A stretch of DNA of 45,155 nucleotides from Planctomycetota bacterium (lineage in GTDB: Bacteria > Planctomycetota > Planctomycetia > Gemmatales > Gemmataceae): NCBI GenBank assembly GCA_016872595.1, contig VGZJ01000012.1:1-45155 (forward strand), read 5' to 3'. The notes below the pieces were generated by a model. That model saw only the letters and a program-made list of their open reading frames with translations. It ran no database searches and was not told where the DNA came from. The position numbers and the translations under genes are program-made. Shown piece by piece: positions 34,244-42,686 of this stretch; position 1 is the first letter of the stretch, and each line of letters opens with the position of its first letter.

Positions 34244-35551
34244 CTATTTCGCGTCGCGCGGGCGCTCGTGCGTGATCAGCCGCGCGGTGCGGTTGCGCGT
34301 CAAGTAATTCCAGAACCACTGGAACAGCACCAGCACGCGGTTCTCGAAGCGGGCCACGTACAGGATGTGGATGAACAGCCACGCGAACCATGCGAGGTGC
34401 CCGCTGAACCGGATGCCGAAGCTCTCGCCCACCGCCTTCGCCCGGCCGATGGTCGCCATGTTCCCCTTGTCCAGATAGCGGAACGGGCCTTTCGGCGTCT
34501 CGCCCTTGATGCGCCGCACAATCGCCGCGGCGACGTACTGCCCCTGCTGCATCGCGACCGGCGCGAGGCCCGGCAGCGGCTTGCCGGCGGCGTCCGGGCA
34601 ACTCGCCATGTCGCCGATCACGAACACGTCCGCGCGCGTGCCCACCGTGAGGTCGGGGTTCACGGGGACGTGGCCGCCGCGGCCCACCTGAACGCCGACC
34701 GCGTCGGCCAGAATCTTCCCCAGCGGCGAGGCCTTCACGCCGGCCGCCCACACCACAGTTTCGGTGCTGATGCGCTCCGGCTCGGCCTTCCCGCCGTCCG
34801 GCTTCACCAGAACGTGATCGGCCTCGATTGCGGTGACGTGGCAATCGAGCCGGATCTCGACGCCCATGTCTTCGAGCGCGGTCTTGGCCTTCGCGCTCAG
34901 CTTTTCGTGGAACGCGGCCAGCACGCGCGTTTGCCCTTCGACCAAGATGACGCGCGCGGTCGCGGGGTTGAAGGTGCGGAAGTCGGCGCGCATGGTGTGC
35001 CGCGCGAGTTCGCTGATCGCCCCGGCCATCTCCACACCGGTCGGCCCGCCACCGACCACGACGAACGTGAGCAGTCGGTCTTTGATCTTTGGGTCGGTCT
35101 CGCGCTCGGCGCGCTCGAACGCGAGCAGCACGCGCCGGCGGATCTCGGTCGCGTCCTCGACGGTCTTCAGGCCCGGCGCGCGGTCGGCCCATTCGTCGTG
35201 GCCGAAGTAGTGGTGCGTGGCCCCGGTCGCCACGACGAGCGAGTCGAACGGCACCCGCGTGCCGTCGCGCAGCAGCACCTCTTTCGCGGCCATGTCGAAC
35301 CCGGTCACGTCGCCCATCATCACGTGGGTGTTCTTCTGTTTTTTCAAGATGGAGCGCAGTGGGGCGGCGATGTTGGCGGGCGAGAGCGCGCCGGTCGCGA
35401 CCTGATACAGCAGCGGTTGGAACAGGTGGAAATTGCGGCGGTCGATCATCGTGACGTGCGTGGGCGTCTTGTGGAGCGACTGCGCGGTGAGCAGCCCGCC
35501 GAACCCGCCCCCGATGATAACCACGCGATGCGCCGTCGTGCCGTCCGCCAT
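34244..35551 (-). CDS. ndh: Type II NADH dehydrogenase (FAD)
   Basis: The protein has 435 residues, the family norm. The FAD-binding GGGFGG is at VVIIGGGFGGLLTAQSL (residues 10-26). The NAD-binding GGGPTG lies in LTFVVVGGGPTGVEMAGAIS. The quinone-side motif VYVIGD-like segment is ADVFVIGDMASCPDAAG, and the LAPVAMQQGQYVA motif follows. The C-terminus has an amphipathic or membrane-associated helix (HLAWFAWLFIHILYVARFEN) that anchors it to the membrane. It passes electrons from NADH to quinone without pumping protons. It converges on the previous gene with a 2-base gap. Confidence 0.94.
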   Translation of the reverse strand: MADGTTAHRVVIIGGGFGGLLTAQSLHKTPTHVTMIDRRNFHLFQPLLYQVATGALSPANIAAPLRSILKKQKNTHVMMGDVTGFDMAAKEVLLRDGTRVPFDSLVVATGATHHYFGHDEWADRAPGLKTVEDATEIRRRVLLAFERAERETDPKIKDRLLTFVVVGGGPTGVEMAGAISELARHTMRADFRTFNPATARVILVEGQTRVLAAFHEKLSAKAKTALEDMGVEIRLDCHVTAIEADHVLVKPDGGKAEPERISTETVVWAAGVKASPLGKILADAVGVQVGRGGHVPVNPDLTVGTRADVFVIGDMASCPDAAGKPLPGLAPVAMQQGQYVAAAIVRRIKGETPKGPFRYLDKGNMATIGRAKAVGESFGIRFSGHLAWFAWLFIHILYVARFENRVLVLFQWFWNYLTRNRTARLITHERPRDAK

Positions 35552-35619
35552 GAGCGATGCCCCCTGATGTGGGAATGAGGAGGCATTCTACGAACGCGGT
35601 CCGCGTGAAGTCCGAAAGG

Positions 35620-35704
35620 CAGTTTCGACAGGACGAACAGAGATGAGATGAACTGATTTCACCTCTTCATCCTGCCTTTCATCCTGTTCATCCTGTCGAA
35701 ACTG
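35620..35704. repeat. Inverted repeat that supplies a stop codon
   Basis: Arms 35620-35640 and 35684-35704 (CAGTTTCGACAGGATGAACAG type) are complementary at 20 of 21 bases. Three TTCATCCTG units lie between and in the right arm. The right arm contains the last codons and the TGA of the GT87-like gene at 35688 (TVSTG then stop). Confidence 0.8.
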
Positions 35705-36839
35705 TCGTTCTGCCTCTATGCCCCTTTGTGAAAAGGCACGGCGCGAGCGCGAGCGGGGCGACCCACCAGTAGTCGTGGAGCGCGCCGGCAAGAACGAACG
35801 ACGCGGCCGTGAGTGCGGCTTGTGTGGCGATGAGCAGCACGAGCGCGCGCGGCGCTAGCTGCGCCGCGGCACAAATGACAGGCACCAGCAATACCGGCAG
35901 GTCGAAAACCCAGCCGCCATAAGGGGTGGCGAGTACGGAGACGGCGACCGCCAGCGGCAAGGCGCGGGGCCATTCCCACTGATGCGCGCGGGCGCGCCAC
36001 ACGAGCGCCGCGGCGCACGCGAGCGCGCACGGCACGAACTGGATCCAGAACTGATCGGCCGCGACCCACTTGCGGAGCCAGAACGCCGGCACCGGGAGCC
36101 ACCAGTCGGACAGCGCCCTCGCGCCGGGCGCAGGATTGTGAGCGGCTTCGAGGAACTGCGCGACGACCTGTGGGTTGGCGACCAGCGCCGTCACCAGCGC
36201 GAGCGCGATCACCGCGACGCCGGCCGCGAGCGCCTTCGCACCGCGCTTGGTGACGGCGTCCGCGACCAGCAGCACGCCGAACACCGCGAGCAGGTGCGGC
36301 TTCAGAGCGGTCAGCGCCGCGAACGCGCCCGCGGTGTACGGCTTGTCCTTCTGGCGGAAGTGCAGGAACCCCGCGAGGCCCAGCAGCAGGAACCCGGTGT
36401 TCTGCCCGTAGGCGACCAGCCACCACGTTCCCGCGAACGAGATCGCCACGACCGCCGCGAGCCAGCGCGCGCGGTTGCAGTACGTTCGCCACAGCAGATC
36501 ACAGGCGACGAACACCGACGCGAGTTGCAGCCCGACCCAGAGGAGCGCGGCCCAACGCGGCGGCAGCGCGCCGAGCGGCACGTACACCGCGAGCGCCGGC
36601 GGCGGGTTCCACATCATCACCGCTTCGGTGCGCTCCGGCTCCGCTCGCTGCTGTTCCGCGAGCAACTCGCGCGGGTCGTAGGGGTTGCCGCCGTGCAACT
36701 GCACGCGCCCCGCGGCCCAGTATTCGAGGAAGTCGCGCGGGACGAGGAACCCCGGCGTGCGCACGACGATATCCGCGACGAAGGCGAGCGCCGCCCCGCC
36801 GACGAGAAGCACCAGCACAGAGCGAACGCGCGGAGACAT
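35688..36839 (-). CDS. GT87-like membrane glycosyltransferase (DUF2029)
   Basis: The protein has 383 residues and about nine to ten membrane helices. The GT-C features of the GT87/PimE-like family are seen: a first loop with RDFLEYWAAGRVQLHGGNPY (about 35-54) holding the Asp/Glu near the active site, then YDPRELL, VMMWNPPPALAVYVPLGALP, FLLLGLAGFLHFRQKDKP, AALTALKPHLLAVFGVLLVA, and ATPYGGWVFDLPVLLVPVIC. Such enzymes use polyprenyl-phosphate sugars on the outer face of the inner membrane. It is last of a three-gene operon, beginning 4 bases after the PMT-like gene. The C-terminal codons lie in a dispersed repeat. Confidence 0.85.
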   Translation of the reverse strand: MSPRVRSVLVLLVGGAALAFVADIVVRTPGFLVPRDFLEYWAAGRVQLHGGNPYDPRELLAEQQRAEPERTEAVMMWNPPPALAVYVPLGALPPRWAALLWVGLQLASVFVACDLLWRTYCNRARWLAAVVAISFAGTWWLVAYGQNTGFLLLGLAGFLHFRQKDKPYTAGAFAALTALKPHLLAVFGVLLVADAVTKRGAKALAAGVAVIALALVTALVANPQVVAQFLEAAHNPAPGARALSDWWLPVPAFWLRKWVAADQFWIQFVPCALACAAALVWRARAHQWEWPRALPLAVAVSVLATPYGGWVFDLPVLLVPVICAAAQLAPRALVLLIATQAALTAASFVLAGALHDYWWVAPLALAPCLFTKGHRGRTTVSTG

Positions 36840-36843
36840 GGGG

Positions 36844-38484
36844 TTAGTACGGGGGAAGGGCGCGGACGCGGCGGAGCGCGTCGGGGTCGTCGGTCACGTC
36901 GTACACGTACAGGCACCCGGCGAGGAGCGCGGTCGGTTCGCGCGCGCGCAAGAACGCGAACGTGTCCGGGTCGTTCAGGTAGATGCCCAGCAGGTTGTTC
37001 GCGCTGACCACCACGACGTGCCGCCGCGCGCGCGGCGGAACCAGTTCGTCGGCGGTCGGCCCGACGCGCCCGTAAGTGGGCAGCAGTTGGTAGCGGATGC
37101 CATAGGCTTCGGGCCGGTCGGTGCCGAAGTACGACAGGTACACCGGGCCGAGGTCGTTCGCGCGCACGTACCCCGCGAGCGCCGGTAGCCCTTGCCCCCA
37201 ATCGAGGTTCGAGTCCGCAACGACGCGGAGCGCGGCGCGCGGCCCGCCGGCCAACTCGTTGAAGTACGCGATGGGGTGCGGGTCGCTTCGCGCCGCGGAG
37301 ACGCCGGCCCACGCGACGCACAGCGCCATGAGCGCGCGCCCCGCGAGCCGGCAGCACGTTCCGCACGCCAGCTCCGCCGCGACCACGTACACGAACGGCA
37401 GCACCGGCAGCACCACGCGCGCCCCGAGGTTCACGCACGACTGCGCCGCCAGCGCGAAGAACACCAGCGGCGGCACGATCAAGAACGCTGCGCGGGGTAC
37501 ACGCCGCAGTGCTGGAAGCGCGAGCAGCGCCGCGGCCATCAGGCCGAGCGGCAGCTTCAGCGGCAGCAGCACGAGGAAGTAGTGGTACCAGCCGGTGCGC
37601 GACAGCTCGCCGTTCAGGTACATCACGCCGTCGCCGTGTTCGGCCCGCGTCAGTTGGAACTTCAGCCCGCGGCCCCACTGGTCGAAGTAGACGAAGCCGT
37701 ACGTCGCGGCCAGCGCGACGAGCGCGATCAGGCCGAGGCGAAAGGCGAACTCAGCCGCCTTGCGCCAGCGCGAGGTCTCTTCCTTCGCTCCGGGCAGCGC
37801 CAGTGTGCCCCCGCGCGCGATGAACACAACGCCGGCCGCGCCGAGGCCCACCACGAGCGCGAGCGCGGAGAACTTCGCGCCGAGGGTGAGGCCGAGCGCG
37901 ACGCCGGTTGCCACCAGCAGCCCGCGCGACGGGTTCGCCGCGTATTCCCATAGCAGGTAGCACGACAGCAGTCCGAACAGCGTCAGGCCGACGTCGGTGG
38001 TCAGCACGCACGAGAGCGCGAGCAGGTTGGGGTCGCACATGGCGAAGGCGACCGCGCAGACGCCCGCGAGCGGCGCGCGCCACAAGCGGTACGCCCACCA
38101 GCCCGCGAGCAGCGCCACGGCGCACCCGAGCGCGAGGTTCACGCGCCGCGCCGGGTCGAGCAGTTCGCGCGGCGCGCGCCCGGAGCGGTAGAGGAAGGCG
38201 TCGCCGACGTGCCAGTGATCGGCGTTCGTCGCGCGGGCCACGTCGTGCGGGTACAGCGTGCGGTCGCGCAGCACGAGCGGCGCGGACCACAGCAGTTTCA
38301 GTAGCGGCGGGTGCTCGGCGTTGGCGGCGAAGTTGCCCGTCGTCCAGTAGCCGTAGCCGGCGGCGAGGTGGGCGGGTTCGTCGAAGGTGGGTCCGTTGTG
38401 GTTGAGAAACCGTTCGCCGCGCGCCCAGAACCACGCGACCAGCGCGAGCGCGGCGAACAGGGCCAAGACGGTGCGCGCGCTCAT
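36844..38484 (-). CDS. PMT/ArnT-like GT-C glycosyltransferase
   Basis: The protein has 546 residues. ATG at 38484 overlaps the stop of the gene upstream (ATGA). There are about nine membrane helices. The first extracytoplasmic loop carries the GT-C aspartate pair FDEPAHLAAGYGYWTTGNF (about residues 34-52) and NAEHPPLLKLLW, as in protein O-mannosyltransferases and related enzymes. A C-terminal soluble part of about 150 residues includes DPHPIAYFNELAGG, VADSNLDWGQGLPALAGYVR and YGIRYQLLPTYGRVGPTADE. It probably adds a sugar from a polyprenyl carrier to protein or glycan. It lies between two GT87-like genes in one transcript. Confidence 0.85.
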   Translation of the reverse strand: MSARTVLALFAALALVAWFWARGERFLNHNGPTFDEPAHLAAGYGYWTTGNFAANAEHPPLLKLLWSAPLVLRDRTLYPHDVARATNADHWHVGDAFLYRSGRAPRELLDPARRVNLALGCAVALLAGWWAYRLWRAPLAGVCAVAFAMCDPNLLALSCVLTTDVGLTLFGLLSCYLLWEYAANPSRGLLVATGVALGLTLGAKFSALALVVGLGAAGVVFIARGGTLALPGAKEETSRWRKAAEFAFRLGLIALVALAATYGFVYFDQWGRGLKFQLTRAEHGDGVMYLNGELSRTGWYHYFLVLLPLKLPLGLMAAALLALPALRRVPRAAFLIVPPLVFFALAAQSCVNLGARVVLPVLPFVYVVAAELACGTCCRLAGRALMALCVAWAGVSAARSDPHPIAYFNELAGGPRAALRVVADSNLDWGQGLPALAGYVRANDLGPVYLSYFGTDRPEAYGIRYQLLPTYGRVGPTADELVPPRARRHVVVVSANNLLGIYLNDPDTFAFLRAREPTALLAGCLYVYDVTDDPDALRRVRALPPY

Positions 38485-39719
38485 CGCGCGGCCCCGGCGC
38501 GCGCGCGCGCCGCGTGCGCCGTCAGCAGGCACACGCACAGCACCGGCGCGACCCAGACGTACGAGCGCAGGGCCACTTGGCCCACGGTCGAAAGGAGCAC
38601 GGCGAGATTGGCCGCGGCGAACAGCAGGAGCGCGCCGCGCGGCGGCAACTCGCCGGGCGCGTACCGCACGGCCAGCGCGACCAGCGGCACGAGGAACATC
38701 ACGAGGTCCGACGGCCAGCTCCCGTAAGGCGCGACGAGCAGGCCCGCGGGTAGTACCCACGGCAGCGCCGCGGGCCAGTGGTCGGGGCCGCCGCGCCGCC
38801 ACCAGTACACCGCGAACGCTGGCACCGCGAGCCCGACCGGCACGAACTGCACCCAGAACGGTTGGCCGGGGAGCGCGTGCCGCACCCACGCCTGCACGGT
38901 CGGGCTGAACCAGTCGCGCAAGCCGGGGTAGAACTCGGAGCGCGCGCCGGTCGCGGCGGCGGCGTACTGGCCCCACACGTCGGGGTTCGCCAGTGTGCTG
39001 ACGAGCGCCGCCGCGCCGAGCGCGAGCGCGCCGCCCAGCACCACGCGCCGCCCCACCGGGGAGCGCACCGCGTCGATCATCAGGCCGACCGCGAACAGCG
39101 AGAACAGGTGCGGCTTCAGCGCGGTGAGCGCGACGAGCGCGCCCGCGAGGACCGGCCGGTTCGCGCGCCGTGCCGCGAGATAGCCCACCACGCCGGCGAA
39201 CATCACCCCGGCGTACTGCCCGCCCACGGTCTGCCACCACACCGGGCCGGAGCACAGCACCAGCGCCGCCGCGACCCAGCGCCGGTCGCGCGCGCCGCCG
39301 TACACCCGCCACAGAACGAGCGTCGCCGAGAAGATCAGCGCCAACTGCCCATACACCCACACGGCCTGCGCCAGATCAATGGGCAGCGCGCCGATGGACA
39401 TGGAAACGACGAGTCCCCACGGCGGAACCCACATCATCGAGGCGTAGCCGTTGGGCCACTCGGCGGAGCGCGAGTCGGGCATGCGGTTCGCGGCCTGTAG
39501 CTCGTACATCCGCGCGCCGTCGTAGGGGTTGCCGCCGTCGAGGTGCAACCGCCCGGCGGACCAGACTTGGAGGAAGTCGTGCGGGCGCGCGATGCCGGGC
39601 GCGCTCACGTACCCGTGCGCGAGGTACGCGCCGGCCGCGAGCAGCAGACCGAGCAGCACGAAGGAGACGGCCGCGCGTGCCGGGCCGGGGGGCGCGTGGT
39701 CGAGGGCCGGTGACGACAT
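38481..39719 (-). CDS. GT87-like membrane glycosyltransferase (DUF2029)
   Basis: The protein has 412 residues, with about ten membrane helices. The same pattern as the gene at 35688 is visible: RPHDFLQVWSAGRLHLDGGN then PYDGARMYELQAANRM, YASMMWVPPWGLVVSMSIGA, AALVALTALKPHLFSLFAVG, and APYGSWPSDLVMFLVPLVAL. The two are clearly paralogues sharing the A/L-T-A-L-K-P-H-L motif. It is first of the three-gene operon, with a 4-base overlap to the PMT-like gene. No ribosome site of note is visible; the region before it contains GC-rich sequence only. Confidence 0.85.
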   Translation of the reverse strand: MSSPALDHAPPGPARAAVSFVLLGLLLAAGAYLAHGYVSAPGIARPHDFLQVWSAGRLHLDGGNPYDGARMYELQAANRMPDSRSAEWPNGYASMMWVPPWGLVVSMSIGALPIDLAQAVWVYGQLALIFSATLVLWRVYGGARDRRWVAAALVLCSGPVWWQTVGGQYAGVMFAGVVGYLAARRANRPVLAGALVALTALKPHLFSLFAVGLMIDAVRSPVGRRVVLGGALALGAAALVSTLANPDVWGQYAAAATGARSEFYPGLRDWFSPTVQAWVRHALPGQPFWVQFVPVGLAVPAFAVYWWRRGGPDHWPAALPWVLPAGLLVAPYGSWPSDLVMFLVPLVALAVRYAPGELPPRGALLLFAAANLAVLLSTVGQVALRSYVWVAPVLCVCLLTAHAARARAGAAR

Positions 39720-39798
39720 GACGCCTTTCGCCGGGGGGTGAGCGGTTCTGACCGGAGTATAGAACGCGCCCGCCGCCGCGGTCGGGCCGGGCGCGCGA

Positions 39799-41007
39799 TT
39801 AGAACGCGGCCCGGTAGATGTCGAGAATTTCGTCCGCGCTCTGCGGCATCCGCGGGTTCACACGCATCAGCCGTTTGATGGCGAACGCCTTCTCCGCGAA
39901 CCCCGGCAGCATCTCCTCTTTCACGCCGATGTCGCGCAGCCGAAGGGGAATGCCGATGTCGGCGCGAAGTTGCTCGATCTCGCGGATCGCTGCGTTTGCG
40001 AGACCGGCAATCGAACTCTCTGTCGTGTTGCGTTTCAGAACTTGGCCCAAATGGGCAGTTTCGTTCACGCGCGATGGTAAGTTGTATTTCATCACGAACG
40101 GCAGCAGCAGGCCGTTGCCCGCGCCGTGCGAGACGTGAACCGCGCCGCCGACGGGGTACTCCATCGCGTGTACCAGTGCGACGCCAGCGTTGGAGAACGC
40201 GAGGCCGCCGAGGGTCGCGCCGAGGGCCATGCCGTCGCGCGCTTCGAGATCGTTGCCGTCCTTGACTGCGCGCCGCAGAAACTTCCCGATGAGATGAATG
40301 GCTTCCAGCGCCATCAGGTTCGCCATCGGGTTACTGCCCTGATACACGGTCTTCTCGCCGCTGGGCAGCGGGAAGTCGTCGTTGTTCACCGCACAGAAGC
40401 CCTCAATGGCGTGCGTGAGCGCGTCGATGCCGGAGTCGGCCGTGACCTTCGGCGGGCAACTGACCGTGAACAGCGGGTCGACGATGGCGAACGCCGGGCG
40501 TAGGAACGGGCTGAGGCACGACACCTTGATGTGGTTCGCGGTGTCGGTGAACACGGCCGCGGCCGACACTTCCGAGCCGGTGCCGGCGGTGGTGGGGACG
40601 CAGATGAGCGGCTTCACCGGCCCCGGCACGAGACAATCGCCCTTGAAGTCGAGCGGGTCGCCGCCGTGCGCGAGGATCATGGACACAAGCTTCGCCGTGT
40701 CCATGTTGCTACCGCCGCCCAAGCCGATCACCACGTCCGGGTTGCAGGCCCGCGCCGCCGCGATGCACTCGCGCACCAACTCGACGCCCGGCTCCGGCGT
40801 CACCTTGTCGTAGCAGCCGAAGCTGACGCCGAGCGCCGCCAGCGGGTCGGTCGTCTGCGCGAGCAGCCCGGCCTTCACCAGAATCGAATCGGTGACGACG
40901 AACGCGCGCTTCGCGCCGAGCCGCTCGCAGGCGTCGCGCAGGTGAACGCGCACCGCGTTCCGGCCGAAGAAGAGCGCTCCCGCGGAGGAGAAGGACCAAG
41001 TACGCAT
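39799..41007 (-). CDS. Iron-containing alcohol dehydrogenase
   Basis: The protein has 402 residues. The Fe-ADH (group III) NAD-binding motif is GLGGGSNMDTAKLVS (about 94-108). The substrate loop is PTTAGTGSEVSAAAVF. The metal ligands are seen in DSGIDALTHAIEGFC (Asp and His), FSNAGVALVHAMEYPVGG and HVSHGAGNGLLLPFV (His). It oxidises or reduces short alcohols, aldehydes or lactaldehyde with NAD in the cytoplasm. The start at 41007 excludes a long spurious upstream frame. A repeat-rich divergent gap lies upstream (41008-41163). Confidence 0.93.
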   Translation of the reverse strand: MRTWSFSSAGALFFGRNAVRVHLRDACERLGAKRAFVVTDSILVKAGLLAQTTDPLAALGVSFGCYDKVTPEPGVELVRECIAAARACNPDVVIGLGGGSNMDTAKLVSMILAHGGDPLDFKGDCLVPGPVKPLICVPTTAGTGSEVSAAAVFTDTANHIKVSCLSPFLRPAFAIVDPLFTVSCPPKVTADSGIDALTHAIEGFCAVNNDDFPLPSGEKTVYQGSNPMANLMALEAIHLIGKFLRRAVKDGNDLEARDGMALGATLGGLAFSNAGVALVHAMEYPVGGAVHVSHGAGNGLLLPFVMKYNLPSRVNETAHLGQVLKRNTTESSIAGLANAAIREIEQLRADIGIPLRLRDIGVKEEMLPGFAEKAFAIKRLMRVNPRMPQSADEILDIYRAAF

Positions 41008-41024
41008 GGGGATTGTCGATTTTC

Positions 41025-41153
41025 GATTGAAGATTGAAGATTGAAGATTGCGGAATCCGGCCCGCGCTGGTCCCGCGTTGCGGGGTAGTATAAGCTGTGA
41101 GGTCGGCGCGGGGCGAGTTTCGCCTCGCAATCCGCAATCAAAAATCTGCAATC
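41025..41153. repeat. GATTGAA tandem repeat with facing inverted copies
   Basis: The left part (41025-41050) is three and a half units of GATTGAA followed by GCGGA. The right part (41127-41153) has GCAATCCGCAATC and ATCTGCAATC. GATTGCGGA (41046-41054) and TCCGCAATC (41131-41139) are exact complements. It fills the divergent gap between the Fe-ADH and MogA/MoaB genes and is AT-rich against the local background. Confidence 0.75.
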
Positions 41154-41163
41154 GTAATTCCCT

Positions 41164-41685
41164 ATGCGAATCGGCATCCTCACCATCTCCGACCGCGCGA
41201 GCCGCGGCGTGTACGAGGACAAGAGCGGGCCGGCGATCCGCGACTGCCTCACCGAGTTCCTGTCGTGCCCGTGGGAGGCCCGCGCGCTGGTCATTCCCGA
41301 CGAGCAGGACCAGATCGAATCGACGCTGAAGGCGCTGTGCGACGACGAGGGCTGTTGTCTCGTTGTCACGACCGGCGGCACCGGCCCCGCGAAGCGCGAC
41401 GTGACGCCCGAGGCGACCGAGGCCGTGTGCGAGAAGTTGCTGCCCGGCTTCGGTGAACTGATGCGCGCGGTGTCGCTGCGGAGCGTGCCGACCGCGATCC
41501 TGTCGCGCCAGACCGCGGGCGTTCGCGGTAAGAGCCTGATCGTGAACCTGCCCGGCAAGCCGCCCGCGATCCGCGAGTGCCTGCTCGCGGTCATGCCCGC
41601 GATCCCGTACTGCATCGACCTCATCGGCGGGCCGAGCCTGACCACCAACGAAGCCGTGGTGAAAGCGTTTCGCCCCAAGACATGA
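41164..41685 (+). CDS. mog: Molybdopterin adenylyltransferase (MogA/MoaB type)
   Basis: The protein has 173 residues. The family start is MRIGILTISDRASRGVYEDK. The MPT-binding motif TTGGTGPAKRDVTPEAT is at about 69-85. RSVPTAILSRQTAGVRGKSL and VNLPGKPPAIRECL follow. It adenylates molybdopterin before molybdenum insertion. No other cofactor gene is nearby, so it stands alone. A dispersed GC palindrome begins 6 bases after the stop. MogA and MoaB cannot be told apart with certainty from sequence alone. Confidence 0.92.
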   Translation: MRIGILTISDRASRGVYEDKSGPAIRDCLTEFLSCPWEARALVIPDEQDQIESTLKALCDDEGCCLVVTTGGTGPAKRDVTPEATEAVCEKLLPGFGELMRAVSLRSVPTAILSRQTAGVRGKSLIVNLPGKPPAIRECLLAVMPAIPYCIDLIGGPSLTTNEAVVKAFRPKT

Positions 41686-41691
41686 TTGGGC

Positions 41692-41714
41692 GAGCGGGGC
41701 GTAAGCCCCCTGTT
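41692..41714 (+). repeat. Dispersed GC palindrome, copy 3
   Basis: GAGCGGGGCGTAAGCCCCCT then GTT is the third copy of the family seen at 2950 and 24691, shorter by two G in the left arm. It lies between the MogA/MoaB gene and the next gene and may serve as the mog terminator. Confidence 0.75.
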
Positions 41715-41738
41715 CGTACCACATATCGGAGCATCTTC

Positions 41739-42677
41739 ATGCGCCTTGCAGTTGTGTTGCTTCTGGTGTGCCCCTCGCTCGCCTCTGCTCAGTCCGAGGA
41801 GACGATTCAGGAGATCGAACGCAAGATCGCCAACCTCAAGGCGGCGAAGTGGGTGCTGCAACAGGAGGCCGCGGACGGCGGGTTCTACCACGCGCCGCAA
41901 GACCCGAACATCGACGCGAAGCCGATCCCGAGCCTGCGGGCCACCAACGGCGCGGTGCGCGCGCTCAAGTATCTGGGGTTCCCGATGCTCAAGGGCGAGC
42001 GGGCGAAACACGGCGCGTTCGTGCTGAAGTGCTACGACCCCAAGGCCGGCGGGTTCGCCGAGATGGGCGGCAAGCCGGACGTGACCATCACCGCCATCGG
42101 GGTGATGGCCGCGATGGAACTGGAGGTGCCGAAGGAGAAGTTCGCGAAGGCGATGGACTACCTGAAGGAGAACGCCAAGACCTTCGAGGATGTGCGCATC
42201 GGGGCCGCCGCGGTCGAGGCGTGGGGCGTGAAGGACTGCCCGTTCAAACTAGACGAGTGGCTCGACATCGCGGCGAAGGAGCGGAAGTCGTGGGCGCTGC
42301 CGGACCAGCCGACGAAGCCCGGCGGCCACTCGCGCTTGCTCGGATCGTATCACGCCTTCCGCCTGCGCCTCGGCCAACGGTTGGACCTCGACGCGCAAAA
42401 GGAACCGTGGCTCGGCGATACGCAGTGGGTAGACGGCGCGTGGGGCAAGACTGGCGAGAAGGCGTCGGACATCGAGACGACGTACCGCGTCATGCGCGCC
42501 CTGATGCTGCTCAAGGAGAAGCCAAAAGACACGAAGAAGCTGCGCACGTTCGTCGAGGCGCACCGCACCGACGACCACGGGTTCGCGATCAAGCCCGGCG
42601 CGAAGGCCAGCATGAGCGGCGCGTACTACTGCGTGATCGTGTCGAAGTGGCTCGACGAGATGGACGCGAAGAAGTGA
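41739..42677 (+). CDS. Exported prenyltransferase/squalene-cyclase-repeat protein
   Basis: The protein has 312 residues. ATG at 41739 has GGAG about 8 nt upstream and gives a signal peptide (MRLAVVLLLVCPSLASAQ). Alpha-alpha barrel repeats of the prenyltransferase beta-subunit/squalene-oxidase type are visible: AKWVLQQEAADGGFYHAPQD, SLRATNGAVRALKYLGFP, VLKCYDPKAGGFAEMGGKPD, ITAIGVMAAMELEVP, DIETTYRVMRALMLL and AHRTDDHGFAIKPG. Secreted members are common in planctomycetes and probably have no prenyltransferase activity; the function is unknown. It converges on the GH32 gene with a 9-base gap. Confidence 0.82.
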   Translation: MRLAVVLLLVCPSLASAQSEETIQEIERKIANLKAAKWVLQQEAADGGFYHAPQDPNIDAKPIPSLRATNGAVRALKYLGFPMLKGERAKHGAFVLKCYDPKAGGFAEMGGKPDVTITAIGVMAAMELEVPKEKFAKAMDYLKENAKTFEDVRIGAAAVEAWGVKDCPFKLDEWLDIAAKERKSWALPDQPTKPGGHSRLLGSYHAFRLRLGQRLDLDAQKEPWLGDTQWVDGAWGKTGEKASDIETTYRVMRALMLLKEKPKDTKKLRTFVEAHRTDDHGFAIKPGAKASMSGAYYCVIVSKWLDEMDAKK

Positions 42678-42686
42678 GCGCGGCCC

